Below are positions 7,333-17,800 of a DNA stretch of 64,000 nucleotides, one piece after another. The stretch lies in NCBI GenBank assembly GCA_944320845.1, contig CALUJA010000013.1:1-64000 (forward strand). Direction: 5' to 3'. Position 1 is the first letter of the stretch. Each line of letters opens with the position of its first letter. The stretch is from an uncultured Phocaeicola sp. (GTDB lineage: Bacteria > Bacteroidota > Bacteroidia > Bacteroidales > Bacteroidaceae). Below the pieces are notes generated by a model, which was given only the letters and a program-made list of their open reading frames with translations, had not been told where the DNA came from and made no database searches. A program made the translations under genes and the position numbers.

Positions 7333-9537
7333 ATGGAAACATGTCTCTTCTGGATTGTACCGGCATCTTCAATTCTGGCGCTTCTGCTCGCCTGGTACTT
7401 CTACAAACAGATGATGCGGGAGAGCGAAGGCACTCCCACGATGGAAAAGATTGCTTCCCACGTGCGGCAGGGAGCGATGTCGTATCTGAAACAACAGTAC
7501 AAAGTTGTAACTCTTGTCTTTATCGGGTTGGTAATCATGTTTTCAATCATGGCATACGGCTTTAACCTGCAAAATCACTGGGTTCCGATAGCCTTTCTGA
7601 CGGGCGGATTCTTTTCCGGACTGTCGGGATATTTAGGCATGAAGACAGCCACCTACGCATCAGCCCGCACGGCCAACGCCGCCCGCCACTCGCTGAACAA
7701 GGGACTGCGCATCGCTTTCCGCAGCGGGGCGGTAATGGGACTGGTCGTTGTCGGACTGGGGCTTCTCGATATTTCTTTCTGGTATCTTCTCTTAGAGCAT
7801 TGCATCCCGGCCGATGCCCTGAATCCTACCGCCAAGCTCTGCGTTATCACGACCACCATGCTGACTTTCGGCATGGGAGCCTCCACGCAGGCCCTGTTTG
7901 CCCGTGTGGGTGGCGGCATCTACACAAAGGCAGCCGATGTGGGAGCCGACCTTGTCGGTAAGGTAGAGGCCGGAATCCCGGAAGACGACCCGCGCAATCC
8001 GGCGACAATCGCCGACAATGTAGGAGACAACGTGGGCGATGTTGCAGGCATGGGAGCCGACCTGTATGAGTCTTACTGCGGTTCCATCCTTGCGACCGCC
8101 GCTTTAGGCGCCGCCGCATTCATCGGGACAGGCGACACAGAGATGCAGTTCAAGGCGGTCATCGCTCCGATGCTGATTGCCGCGGTGGGTATCCTGCTGT
8201 CCATCCTCGGCATCTTCGCCGTCCGCACCAAAGAAGATGCAGGCATGAAAGACCTGCTGAAAGCGCTTTCGGCGGGAACGAACCTGAGTTCGCTGCTGAT
8301 TGTAGCAGCCACCTTCCTTATCCTCTGGATGCTGGGCATAGACAACTGGGTGAACATCTCACTGGCAGTCGTCATCGGTCTGGTGGTAGGTGTCATCATC
8401 GGGCGTTCCACGGAGTATTACACCTCGCAGTCCTACAAGCCGACCAAAAAGCTCTCTGAAAGCGGAAAGACCGGCCCGGCCACCGTCATCATTTCCGGTA
8501 TCGGACTGGGCATGATATCTACCACCATCCCGGTCATTGCAGTAGTGGCAGGAATTATCCTCTCGTTCTGGCTGGCTTCGGGATTCGACTTTACGAACAT
8601 TGGCATGGGGCTTTACGGCATTGGAATCGCTTCTGTGGGAATGCTGTCAACACTCGGCATCACTTTGGCCACGGATGCCTACGGGCCGATAGCCGACAAC
8701 GCCGGGGGAAACGCCGAAATGAGCGGACTGGGTGAGGAAGTGCGCAAGCGTACTGACGCCCTCGACTCGTTGGGCAATACCACCGCCGCCACAGGAAAGG
8801 GCTTCGCCATCGGTTCGGCTGCTCTTACCGGACTGGCGCTGCTGGCCTCATACATCGAAGAAATACGCATCGGACTGGAACGGCTGGGCACAACGATGCT
8901 GGAGCTGCCGAACGGCATCCGGGTGGCCATTCACGAAGCCGGTTTCACCGACTTCATGCTGTATTATGATGTGACACTGATGAATCCCAAAGTGCTCTCG
9001 GGAATGTTTATCGGGAGCATGATGGCATTTCTGTTCTGCGGACTGACCATGAATGCCGTAGGCCGTGCCGCCGCACACATGGTGGAAGAAGTGCGCCGTC
9101 AGTTCCGCGAGATAAAAGGCATACTCGAAGGGAAGGCAGAGCCTGACTATGCGCGCTGCGTACAGATTTCAACGAAGGGCGCGCAGCATGAAATGGTCTT
9201 CCCGTCACTGCTCGCCATCATTGCTCCGGTGGCAACGGGACTGATTTTCGGCGTGCCGGGAGTCATCGGACTGCTCATCGGCGGACTTTCCTCCGGTTTC
9301 GTGCTGGCCATCTTCATGGCAAATGCCGGAGGTGCATGGGACAACGCAAAGAAATATGTGGAAGAAGGAAATTTTGGCGGCAAGGGAAGCGAGGTTCACC
9401 GCGCTACAGTGGTCGGCGATACGGTAGGAGACCCGTTTAAAGACACTTCCGGACCGAGCCTCAACATCCTTATCAAGCTCATGAGCATGGTGGCCATCGT
9501 CATGGCAGGCCTTACCGTTTCGTGGAGCTTGTTCTGA
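7333..9537 (+). CDS. hppA: K+-dependent membrane ion-translocating pyrophosphatase
   Basis: Inner-membrane pyrophosphatase coupling PPi hydrolysis to export of H+ and/or Na+. The 734 residues contain about 16 predicted membrane helices, as usual. The substrate motif [11 protein letters not shown] is at 202-212, followed by [16 protein letters not shown] and [12 protein letters not shown]. The last metal-binding region is near the C terminus around [16 protein letters not shown]. In [10 protein letters not shown] (481-490), Ala485 and Gly488 are the residues typical of the K+-dependent class; the K+-independent class has Lys at the first position. A K+-dependent enzyme of this group from Bacteroides vulgatus is known to pump both Na+ and H+. 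Which ion is moved here is inference. A bidirectional-looking hairpin follows. Confidence 0.95.
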   Translation: METCLFWIVPASSILALLLAWYFYKQMMRESEGTPTMEKIASHVRQGAMSYLKQQYKVVTLVFIGLVIMFSIMAYGFNLQNHWVPIAFLTGGFFSGLSGYLGMKTATYASARTANAARHSLNKGLRIAFRSGAVMGLVVVGLGLLDISFWYLLLEHCIPADALNPTAKLCVITTTMLTFGMGASTQALFARVGGGIYTKAADVGADLVGKVEAGIPEDDPRNPATIADNVGDNVGDVAGMGADLYESYCGSILATAALGAAAFIGTGDTEMQFKAVIAPMLIAAVGILLSILGIFAVRTKEDAGMKDLLKALSAGTNLSSLLIVAATFLILWMLGIDNWVNISLAVVIGLVVGVIIGRSTEYYTSQSYKPTKKLSESGKTGPATVIISGIGLGMISTTIPVIAVVAGIILSFWLASGFDFTNIGMGLYGIGIASVGMLSTLGITLATDAYGPIADNAGGNAEMSGLGEEVRKRTDALDSLGNTTAATGKGFAIGSAALTGLALLASYIEEIRIGLERLGTTMLELPNGIRVAIHEAGFTDFMLYYDVTLMNPKVLSGMFIGSMMAFLFCGLTMNAVGRAAAHMVEEVRRQFREIKGILEGKAEPDYARCVQISTKGAQHEMVFPSLLAIIAPVATGLIFGVPGVIGLLIGGLSSGFVLAIFMANAGGAWDNAKKYVEEGNFGGKGSEVHRATVVGDTVGDPFKDTSGPSLNILIKLMSMVAIVMAGLTVSWSLF

Positions 9538-9551
9538 GAAACATCTTTATG

Positions 9552-9594
9552 AACAGGGCGGACTGCGCAGAGGAAGCAGCCCGCCCTGTTTTTT
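9552..9594 (+). terminator. Terminator of hppA
   Basis: AACAGGGCGG (9552-9561) pairs with CCGCCCTGTT (9581-9590), with an inner CTGC/GCAG pairing, followed by T residues. It lies between the convergent hppA and GH43 genes. Confidence 0.85.
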
Positions 9595-9619
9595 ATCAGG
9601 AACAAAATATTTTTCCGTC

Positions 9620-10639
9620 CTACCAATTCACAACCGGCCAGCCGTCGGAAGTCCATTTCATTTCCCTTATAATCAGTTTTGATGCGCCGTCTTCGGCAAC
9701 GGAGTAGGCATGGCAGAGAAAATAGTCCTTGCCATCGAGATGGTAAGCCGCATTGTGGCCCACGCCTGCATAGTCCTTATTCCCCTGGATGACCAGTGAA
9801 CCTCCGCCTTTTGCCATTGACTTTCCTTCCTTGTCCACGTAAGGACCGGTGACCGACTTCGAGCGGCCCACCACAACCTTATAGTCACTCTTCAGCCCAC
9901 GGCAGCAATAGTCGAACGACACGAAGAGATAATAATAGTCTCCATGCTTCATAATGAAGGGAGCCTCTACCGCCCCGTCGCCCGGATTCTTGTCATCCAG
10001 TTCGAACGAACGTTCACGCCGGCAGAGTGAATACCACTCTTCGGGCTGCGCCACCTGCATCATGTCTTTTGTGAGCTTCACCATCTTGATTCCGTCCCAG
10101 AAAGAGCCGAAGTTCATCCACGGCGTGCCGTTTTCATCCACGATGATATTCGGGTCGATGGCGTTCCACATGTCGCGGTTCGGCACCGACTGGATGATTT
10201 TCCCGTGGTCGGTCCACTTAAAGTCCGGCGATGTCGGGTCGAGCGTAGGGCTTGTGGCATGGCCGATGGCGGAAGTATTCTTGGCAAAAGCCGAACAGGA
10301 ATAAAACAGATGGTACAAACCGTCGTGATAGATGATGTCCGGCGCCCATGTATGGCCGTGATATCCGTCTATCGCCTCCACCGCCCACTGGGGAGCCTCG
10401 GCGAAAACGGGCTTTTCAAATTTCCATTGCTTCAAATCCTTCGACGACATGACCGACACCCCCTGTCCGGTAGCAAAAAGATAATAGGTATCTCCCTGCT
10501 TGGCCAGCACCGGGTCGTGTGTCATGACCTGTTCCAACGGAATCTGCTTAGGCAAGGTTTGAGACTTTACTGGCGCAAAAAAGCCTGCGACATTTATCGC
10601 GGCTATCACTCCTACTGACAATAATGCTGTATACTTCAT
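9620..10639 (-). CDS. Glycoside hydrolase family 43 (arabinan-active)
   Basis: Secreted or periplasmic GH43 five-bladed propeller enzyme of 339 residues, probably an arabinanase or arabinofuranosidase. A signal peptide (about 1-27) ends without a lipobox cysteine, so signal peptidase I processing is expected. The catalytic triad is visible: Asp42 in THDPVL (base), Asp162 in NAIDPNI (pKa modulator) and Glu225 in GAVEAPF (acid). Its context is the far end of an arabinan locus, but a terminator at 10825-10870 separates it from the SusCD operon. It has its own operator/promoter (10716-10774) like the other two arms, so it should be a separate unit of the same regulon. Endo versus exo action cannot be read. 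Confidence 0.92.
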   Translation of the reverse strand: MKYTALLSVGVIAAINVAGFFAPVKSQTLPKQIPLEQVMTHDPVLAKQGDTYYLFATGQGVSVMSSKDLKQWKFEKPVFAEAPQWAVEAIDGYHGHTWAPDIIYHDGLYHLFYSCSAFAKNTSAIGHATSPTLDPTSPDFKWTDHGKIIQSVPNRDMWNAIDPNIIVDENGTPWMNFGSFWDGIKMVKLTKDMMQVAQPEEWYSLCRRERSFELDDKNPGDGAVEAPFIMKHGDYYYLFVSFDYCCRGLKSDYKVVVGRSKSVTGPYVDKEGKSMAKGGGSLVIQGNKDYAGVGHNAAYHLDGKDYFLCHAYSVAEDGASKLIIREMKWTSDGWPVVNW

Positions 10640-10715
10640 ATCTATAAATTTATAATGTTTGCATGACGGATGTTCAAGGCTTCATCAGCGGCTTTCAACG
10701 TGCCCGCATGATTTA

Positions 10716-10723
10716 CAAACATA
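10716..10723 (-). promoter_or_regulatory. -7 box of the solo GH43 promoter
   Basis: On the minus strand, TATGTTTG matches TAnnTTTG and lies 76 nt upstream of the GH43 start. Exactly 20 nt separate it from the proximal half of the direct-repeat operator, as in the main operon. Confidence 0.7.
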
Positions 10724-10743
10724 GTCCTTTTTCATTATTCTAA

Positions 10744-10774
10744 AGTAGATAAAAGTCACAAATAGGTGGACAAA
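10744..10774 (-). promoter_or_regulatory. Putative HTCS operator, copy 1 (tandem repeat, 21-bp period)
   Basis: Read on the minus strand, TTTGTCCACC (10765-10774) is followed 21 bp later by the degenerate copy TTTATCTACT (10744-10753). The same architecture stands before the main SusCD operon (24871-24901) and the GH43-GH51 arm (29389-29419). The matched spacing to the -7 box suggests an activator site, most simply for the AraC-type domain of the locus HTCS. Confidence 0.7.
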
Positions 10775-10824
10775 TGTACCAGAACGGAGATTATGCCGAC
10801 CGGTCAGGGTAAAAAGCGGCCGCA

Positions 10825-10870
10825 TAAAAAGCAAGCGTGCCTGCACATCGGGGTATCGTGCAGACACGCT
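10825..10870 (-). terminator. Terminator of the SusCD/GH43 operon
   Basis: The arms 10834-10846 and 10858-10870 form a 13-bp stem with one mismatch. On the minus strand the stem is followed by TGCTTTTTATG. It lies 46 nt after the stop of the surface GH43 gene and separates it from the solo GH43 unit. Confidence 0.8.
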
Positions 10871-10915
10871 CCGGCTTCTGCCCAGCCTGGCAGAGCCTAC
10901 TTTTCGCTTTCTCTT

Positions 10916-12865
10916 TTATTCCACTTTCTTTCCCCAGTCAGTCCGCCACGTGCCATTGCTGTTATGATAACCCGCAAAGACAATCGTCGTAGAGCGAGGG
11001 AATGCTTCCCAGTCAACCTCACGCTGCAAATAAAGTTTCACCCCATTGGCAGTGAGCACTTGGTTGGTCGCATCGTAACTCCACGTACCGCCTTTCCATG
11101 TGCCTTGCGTAATTTTATGGTCTGCAGAAAGGGTCATGATGGCAGAACCAAACTGCTGGCCGACATGGTTGCCGTCCATCTGAATCATTTCCCAGTCGCC
11201 TACCAGTTCTCCTTCCTTAATCGGAACCTGGGGAACCGCACCATAACGCTCGGGCATCACTACCGGCCATCCGTCTTCCGTCCACCGGATGCTGCGCACA
11301 TGCCCCATCATGACGGCATTCGAAGCATTTACTCCCGGTACATCCTCAGGGAAACGGGCCTGCGAAGAGTAAAACCAGTTTCCGTCCCCGTCATCAAACA
11401 CGGCGCAATGGGATATACCCACCCAACCATTGCTGTTATCAAATTTATACGGATGGGTAACCACCGGCTGAGCCTCGATTCCGTTGGCGGCATCAGCACC
11501 GTTGATGTCTACCCACGGGCCATTTACGCTCTGCGAACGCAGCACACGCGTATTATACTCAACAGCAAGCGAGCCGTAAGCCAAGAACATATAATAATAA
11601 CCCGTTTCAGGATTATAGACTACCTCAGGCCCTTCGGAGCCTTGCCAACGGGAAGTGCCCCGCCGTGCCACCAGCTGGCCGTAAGTTCCGGTTGTCCAAT
11701 TAGAGATTCCCCACGGATTTCCGAGCTTGTTCTTGGGCAAACCTGTTTCCGGGTCTATTTCAATCTCCGCTATCCCGCTGTGCCATGAACCGTAGACAAG
11801 CCAGTGTCGGCCTCCGTCTATGATATAAGTCGGGTCGATGGCATTAAAATAGAAGTAAGCATCCCAGTTGCCCAGGCTTGGCCGCGTCCAGCCGTCCATT
11901 GCCTTGTCTGAAGACGAACAGATGACCATGCCTTTGTCTTCCCACACATTGGAAGCCGGGTCGGAAGTTTCCATCAGACCGATGAATGCACGCTCCGTCC
12001 ACGAATTGTCAAAGTTCTCTTCATTGTTCGGAGCACCAGTCTTTATATAGTTGTCCACGACAATGCTGTAATACATACGGTACAACCCGTCGCGCACCTT
12101 GCGCACCACCGGCGCCCAGCAACCGTAAACAGGACTTTCAATCGGTTCAAGCCCCATCTCCGCACGGTATTCGTTCAGCTTTTCCTTCACCCAAGCCGGA
12201 ATTTCCTGCATGGTGCCGCCCAGATATTCCCAGTTCACCAGGTCGAGCGAACGGCGGCAGTGGAAGTGTCCGCCCGCTTCATGCGCATTTCCATACGAGG
12301 CATCCGTCTGATACATATAGTAGTATCCGTCTTCCGCCTTTACGACAGACGGGTCGTGCACATTGGCCAAATTCCACCGGTCACGCTGTTCCCATCCGGC
12401 GAAAGCCGTATAATCGTCCTCGTAGGCAGGAGCCACATAGTCGGCCAACTGTTCATCGAGCGTGGCGGCAGGCGTCACAAAACTGGTTTCCTCCGAATAA
12501 ATCGGTTCGTTTTCATAAGCCACGACAAAGGCGCGCACGTAGTAAGTCGTGTTTTCGGCCAGACCCGTCAAGGTTTCACTTATGGTCGAAGCCGCCCCCT
12601 GCTTCTCTGCAATGCTGTTTTCCACCGTGGGCTCAGCTTCCGTTGAATAGCATACGCCGCGCTTTATGACAGTAGCAGACGGCTCGTTGATGGTAGCAGA
12701 AACCGTGGCCGACTTATAGGTCACATCCGATACCTTAGGAGCATCAAGCGTCATATTGCCGATGCCCGTTCCCTTTTCATCGTCGCTACACCCTCCCAGC
12801 AAGAGAGAAAGTCCGACGACTGCACATCCAAATAGATTTTTTATCTTTATCATATTCCGTTTCAT
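10916..12865 (-). CDS. Surface GH43 endo-arabinanase-like lipoprotein
   Basis: Lipoprotein of 649 residues with lipobox LLGGC at Cys26 followed by SDDE, an acidic tail typical of surface export in Bacteroides. Residues about 40-131 form a fibronectin-III/Ig-like domain. The GH43 propeller covers about 150-540 with Asp171 (NVHDPS), Asp344 (NAIDPT) and Glu411 (GSEGPE) as the likely triad. A C-terminal beta domain (about 548-649) resembles the one added to endo-alpha-1,5-arabinanases. I infer that it cuts arabinan backbone at the cell surface to feed the SusCD transporters. It is the last gene of the operon, 130 nt after SusD, with a hairpin in between that may lower its expression. Confidence 0.92.
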   Translation of the reverse strand: MKRNMIKIKNLFGCAVVGLSLLLGGCSDDEKGTGIGNMTLDAPKVSDVTYKSATVSATINEPSATVIKRGVCYSTEAEPTVENSIAEKQGAASTISETLTGLAENTTYYVRAFVVAYENEPIYSEETSFVTPAATLDEQLADYVAPAYEDDYTAFAGWEQRDRWNLANVHDPSVVKAEDGYYYMYQTDASYGNAHEAGGHFHCRRSLDLVNWEYLGGTMQEIPAWVKEKLNEYRAEMGLEPIESPVYGCWAPVVRKVRDGLYRMYYSIVVDNYIKTGAPNNEENFDNSWTERAFIGLMETSDPASNVWEDKGMVICSSSDKAMDGWTRPSLGNWDAYFYFNAIDPTYIIDGGRHWLVYGSWHSGIAEIEIDPETGLPKNKLGNPWGISNWTTGTYGQLVARRGTSRWQGSEGPEVVYNPETGYYYMFLAYGSLAVEYNTRVLRSQSVNGPWVDINGADAANGIEAQPVVTHPYKFDNSNGWVGISHCAVFDDGDGNWFYSSQARFPEDVPGVNASNAVMMGHVRSIRWTEDGWPVVMPERYGAVPQVPIKEGELVGDWEMIQMDGNHVGQQFGSAIMTLSADHKITQGTWKGGTWSYDATNQVLTANGVKLYLQREVDWEAFPRSTTIVFAGYHNSNGTWRTDWGKKVE

Positions 12866-12884
12866 TAGTCATTGATTAAAAGGC

Positions 12885-12904
12885 GGGGCGGACGCTTCCG
12901 CCCC
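12885..12904 (-). promoter_or_regulatory. Intercistronic GC-rich hairpin (possible attenuator or processing site)
   Basis: GGGGCGGA (12885-12892) and TCCGCCCC (12897-12904) form a perfect 8-bp stem with a 4-nt loop between the SusD and GH43 genes. On the minus strand only a short T4 tract follows, so termination would be partial at most. It may tune the ratio between transport and enzyme genes. Confidence 0.5.
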
Positions 12905-12995
12905 TTTGCAATTTTAGAGATAGAATTTACCTTTAACAGATTAACTTCTATCTGTAGTCCGGCCTTGAGGACACGTCCTCCGCGCCGGAGTTTTA

Positions 12996-14798
12996 TCATT
13001 CAGAAATTTCCCATCCGGGATTCTGTCCTAAGTTTGGAGCCCTCTTGACATCCGCGTCGGGTATCGGGAAAAGATAGTTTTTCGGGATATTAAACACGCG
13101 GGTCTCTATCGTACCGCCGTTTTGGGCGGCGCGGGCCTTGCCGTAAGTATATACGGGAGCTTCCTCCGTTCCCGAAATCTCCACGCCATACAGGTTCAGC
13201 AACTGCTCGTAATAGGGCTTGCCCTGTTCGCCTGAGGCAGTCACCCCGTCGTATGCCCTCCAGCGGCGCAAATCCCACATGCGGTGGTCTTCGAAGCTCA
13301 GTTCAATGCGGCGCTCGTTACGGATGCGCTTGAGCAGTTCAGCCTGGTCTGTATACTCATAGTCGGGCATTCCGGCGCGTTCGCGCACCTGATTCACATA
13401 TTTGCGGGCATTCTCCAGGTCTCCGGCCTCGCAATACGCCTCGGCCGCATTCAGCAAAACTTCGCCGTAACGGAAAATCACCCACGAATGCGGATAAGAT
13501 GTAGGATTCTGACAAGAGATATTGTTGACAAACTTCTTCAGATAATAGCCCGTGCAGGTTCCACCCATAGCCGACGAATAGTCTTTTCCACCTTCGGTAC
13601 GCATATCGATGCGGCGCTGCTCGTTGTCGTTCGCACTTCCCCAGGTCATCCCCTGATAGAAAACAATCTGCGACAGACGCGGGTCACGGTCTGCATACGG
13701 ATTCTGCGGATCGTAGGTCGACCCCGCCTCATCAATGCGCTTCCCGTCAATCATCTCAAAGCAGTCTACAAAGTTCTGCGTGGGGCTTGTACGCCCTGCT
13801 CCCGAAAAACTTCCGGTGAATCCGACCGGAAGGAATACCTGTTCCACCTTGTTGGTCTGCCATACCGAGCGCGACAATATCACCTCATCGTTGAAAACCG
13901 GGGTCGTCGTGAAGCAGGTATAGTAGTCGTTGTCCGGAGTATCCGTATCATAAAGGGCATACGGACGAGACTGCTGGTCGTTTTTATCGATGAAATCCTG
14001 GGCTGCCTGCGCCGCACTGCGCCACCACTCGATGCTGTTGTCCGGATTGTTCAGCGCCGAAGCCTTATAAAGCAGGGCACGCGCCTTCAGCGCATAAGCC
14101 GTAGCACCATTTACACGCCCCCAGTTCACCGTTTCGTCCGCATAGCGGAACGGCAATGCATCCTTCACCTTATCGCATTCATCGGCAACCCACTGCAAAA
14201 CTTCGGCGGCCGGAGTGCGGGCCTGATTCATCTGGTCGGGATGCTCCATATTGAAAACGATATTTGTACCATTTTCATCCTCGCCTACAATCAGCATGTC
14301 ACCGAACCAACATACCAGATCAAAATGAAACAGTGCGCGCAGCAAACGGGCCTCATTACAGTAGCGTTCGTACAGACGGTTATCGTCTCCCGACTTTTCC
14401 GCATTACCTACAATCGCCTCTTGAGCCTTGTTCAGGAACACATTACACTTGCGGATACCGGCAAAGTCCACATTCCACTGTCCGAGCAACGGATGATCGG
14501 CAGCCGTATAAGAGTCTGTAGCAATCTTTGTATAGTAATGCAATCCCCAATATGAAGTAGCATTATCGGTCATACAGTCGCGTGAAGCTCCCGTAAACTG
14601 GTCATCATTCAGCGGAGCCAACCCGTCCGGAAGATTCGTGTAAATATCGGAAAGGAATTCGCGCGTGAATGTCTGGTTGGTGAACACCTTATCATCCGAC
14701 AACGAAGCATCGTATTCCTTGTCGAGGAAATCGCTGCATGCTGTCCCCGAAAGGAGCAGCAATGCAAGCGTCAAATATGTAAATTTCTTTTGTATCAT
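12996..14798 (-). CDS. SusD/RagB-family glycan-binding lipoprotein (pair 2)
   Basis: Outer-membrane lipoprotein of 600 residues that would cap the SusC-like porin encoded immediately upstream. The signal peptide ends in a lipobox with Cys21 (SGTAC). TPR-like helices of the SusD fold are apparent, including RKCNVFLNKAQEA and the C-terminal signatures RYGEVLLNAAEAYCEAGD and NERRIELSFEDHRMWDLRRW. The C terminus has the usual LFPIPDADVKRAPNLGQNPGW close. Start to stop is intact. The 11-nt gap to the SusC stop shows tight coupling. The likely ligand is arabinan or a debranched arabino-oligosaccharide, inferred from the GH43/GH51 context. Confidence 0.94.
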   Translation of the reverse strand: MIQKKFTYLTLALLLLSGTACSDFLDKEYDASLSDDKVFTNQTFTREFLSDIYTNLPDGLAPLNDDQFTGASRDCMTDNATSYWGLHYYTKIATDSYTAADHPLLGQWNVDFAGIRKCNVFLNKAQEAIVGNAEKSGDDNRLYERYCNEARLLRALFHFDLVCWFGDMLIVGEDENGTNIVFNMEHPDQMNQARTPAAEVLQWVADECDKVKDALPFRYADETVNWGRVNGATAYALKARALLYKASALNNPDNSIEWWRSAAQAAQDFIDKNDQQSRPYALYDTDTPDNDYYTCFTTTPVFNDEVILSRSVWQTNKVEQVFLPVGFTGSFSGAGRTSPTQNFVDCFEMIDGKRIDEAGSTYDPQNPYADRDPRLSQIVFYQGMTWGSANDNEQRRIDMRTEGGKDYSSAMGGTCTGYYLKKFVNNISCQNPTSYPHSWVIFRYGEVLLNAAEAYCEAGDLENARKYVNQVRERAGMPDYEYTDQAELLKRIRNERRIELSFEDHRMWDLRRWRAYDGVTASGEQGKPYYEQLLNLYGVEISGTEEAPVYTYGKARAAQNGGTIETRVFNIPKNYLFPIPDADVKRAPNLGQNPGWEISE

Positions 14799-14809
14799 GG
14801 CATTTATTA

Positions 14810-17800
14810 TTAGAATCCTACATTAATACCGAAAGTAAATGATTTAGTTTTCGGATAATTCCAGATATAGTTCAGCGGGTTCTCGGGGTCAAATCCGTCG
14901 GGCAAGTGACTCCAGTTGCACAGGTTATATCCGCTGAAGTATATGCGGCACTTGGTAATGTTGGCCTTAGCTATCCATTTCTTCGGCAGCGAGTAACCAA
15001 CTTCTACGTTTCTCAGTGAAAGGAAGTCGCCGTTCACAACCCAAATGGTCGATTCGTTATAGGGATAATTCCGGTCAATGCTGCTGAACGAATTGGAAAG
15101 ACGCGGATACTTGGCGTTGACATTACGCGGATCGGTCGGATCGTCTGTATAATATCCCCACGTGTTGGTGACCTCGTGAGTGGAAGTACCGCCCCAACCG
15201 AATCCATAGTCCATATTCTCACGGCATCCCACCGTACGATTCAGATAGGCTGTCAGGATGGCACGGGCATCAAAGCCCTTCCATTCGAAACCGATGTTCA
15301 GGGTCGGAATCAGTTCCGGAATCTTGGTATACCCCATCGGCTCCTTGTCATACGTATCGATGATGCGGTCGCCGTTCGTGTCTTTAAAGATGGCGTTACC
15401 CAATTGATACTTGCCGGCGGCGTGCCAAGGATATTTCTCCGGATGGTCTATCGCGTCCTGATGAGATTCCGGTATCAGTGCCGGGTCGCTTGCCCACTGT
15501 TCCCATGTCAGCAACTGGCTTTGATTTATCCGGTTTCCCGTCTTCGCCTGATAAGCATAATCGGGAGCAACCTCGTCCATATCGGTAATCTTGTTGGTGT
15601 TCCATGTAAGCATTCCCTGGATATGATAGGTGAAATCACCGATTTTGTTCATGTGTCCGAGCGTCACTTCCAGTCCCTTGCTTTCCGCCTTGCCGTATGA
15701 ATCTTGGGGAACAGCCACGCCAAACATGCCGGTAGGTACTGTGGAACGGGTAATCAGGATATTCGAGCGCCATTCTTTGAACAGGTCAATCTGTCCGTAG
15801 AGCTTCTTGTTCCAGAAATCGAAATCCACTCCCACGTTCACCATGTCCGAGATTTCCCACTTGATGTTGGAGTTTCCTACCAGAGATTCGTAGATTCCGC
15901 TGTAACCGGCCTGCGAAGTTCCGAAATTATACCGGTTCGCTCCCTCCGTATAGACGCTCTGATACGGGTAGCGCGTAGCAGGAACCCCGTCGGCCGTCGT
16001 ATAAATGTCCGACATTCCGGCACGCCCGTAAGACACACGGAACTTCAGCAGGTTTGTCGCCTTGTTCTTGAACCACGGCTCTTCAGAAAGCACCCATCCC
16101 AAGGAGCTGCCGTAGAAAAGACCGTAGCGTTCGTCGGGATCGAAGTTGTCATTCCCCATATACGACAGGTTTCCGGAAGCGATGTAACGGCTGTCGTACA
16201 CGTAGGTCGCCTGCGCATTATAGGAAAGATAGCGGTTTGACGAATATTGACCGCGCACCACGTTCTGATAAGTGCGGACAAACGCCCTGGCATCCACCCA
16301 ATGCTTCTTGTTGAACACGTTATTATAAGAGAATCCTCCGTTGATATTGATGTTATAGTAATAATCGCGCGGCGAAGTGGTAGGGTTAGGCAGAGATTTT
16401 GCCGTACGCATACGCTGGTATGTATACTGTGAAACATCATTTACATCAGCTCTAAAATTATAGTAGAAGCCGTCAATATCTGCCTGCTGCACCTGCTGGA
16501 AAGTTTCGTAAGAGTCGAAACTGAACGTTACATTCGCTTTCAGTCCCGGAACCAGCTCGCCCAAATCTCCGGTGGCCGTAATCGTCGTATACAGATTACG
16601 CCTGCGGTTCTTCTCCATGCCACGGCCGGCAATCTGTGCGGCGCCGTTCTTGCTGTCACTGTCTGTCGGGAAAAAGAAATGTCCGTCGGGTGTATAGACC
16701 GGATTGATGGGCAGATTTTCTCCCGCGCCCCAGGTAAACAGATTCCAGGTATCGATACCCGGCTGGCTGATATTGTCGATACGCCCGCCCAAATCCAATG
16801 AAACATTCAGATACTTGTTGACATCGATGTCGATGTTCGAGCGCAAATTGTAACGGTTCAGGGTGTGCTGCGTGCTGTAGCCCTCATTATAATTCGTCCA
16901 CTCCGTATCATAAAGCCCTTCCTGCCGCAGATAAGAGAAAGACACATAGTAGCGGGCACGGGCGTTACCCCCGCTAATCTGAAGATTGGTACGGTATTGC
17001 GGCGCCAGATTACGCAGCATAGTGTCGTGCCAGTTCGTATTGAAATACTTGTAACGGTCCATGCCCGTCAGCTGTTCACCGTTGCAAACGCGGCGGTACA
17101 TCTCGATGTCATAGTCGCTGAAAGCCGGTGCCATGCCGTCCAGATAGTTTGCCTGGTTTTTTGTCAAGGCGTAGTTATAAGAGTTCTGACTTTCGGGAAT
17201 GCCTGAAAGTGCCTGGAAACCGACTTCCTGCGTAAAGTCAATCTTTGTCTTTCCAGCTTCTCCACGCTTGGTGGTCACGATGATGGCACCGTTTGCCCCG
17301 CGCATGCCGTAAATGGCACAGGCAGCCGCATCCTTCAGTATCGTAATGCTCTCGATGGGATAAGCGTCCAAAAACGAAAGGTCACGCTCTACATCGTCGA
17401 CGATGACCAGAGGCTTTTCGGCTATCTGCCCGTCATTTGCCAGATTATTGTTCATCGTACGCAAGCCTCGGATATAGAACAAGGTTTCGCTCCACCCCGG
17501 CTCGGAGTTCTTTTCATAGGTTTCAACACCCGTCACGGTAGAGGTAAACGCATTCTGAAGCACGGTCACCGGATGTTTTTCCAACTCTTCGCCCGTCACG
17601 ACCGAAGTGGCTTCCGTCATATACTTCATAGGCTTCCGCCCGAACGGTACCGGTGCCGTATGCATATAGATGTCGGTATCCTCCTTCAGCACGATGGTGA
17701 AACCGCCGTCAAGCTCTGTCGCCGTCTCCGTAGCAGGGAGGTAACCCACACACGAGGCATATATCTCGTCATTGGGAGCCACTTTCTTCAGACTGAAGAA

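Noticed and set aside
12967-12980. Short palindrome GAGGAC-AC-GTCCTC just upstream of the hairpin before GH43
   Set aside because: Only 6 bp with a 2-nt loop, too small to fold or to claim as a site.
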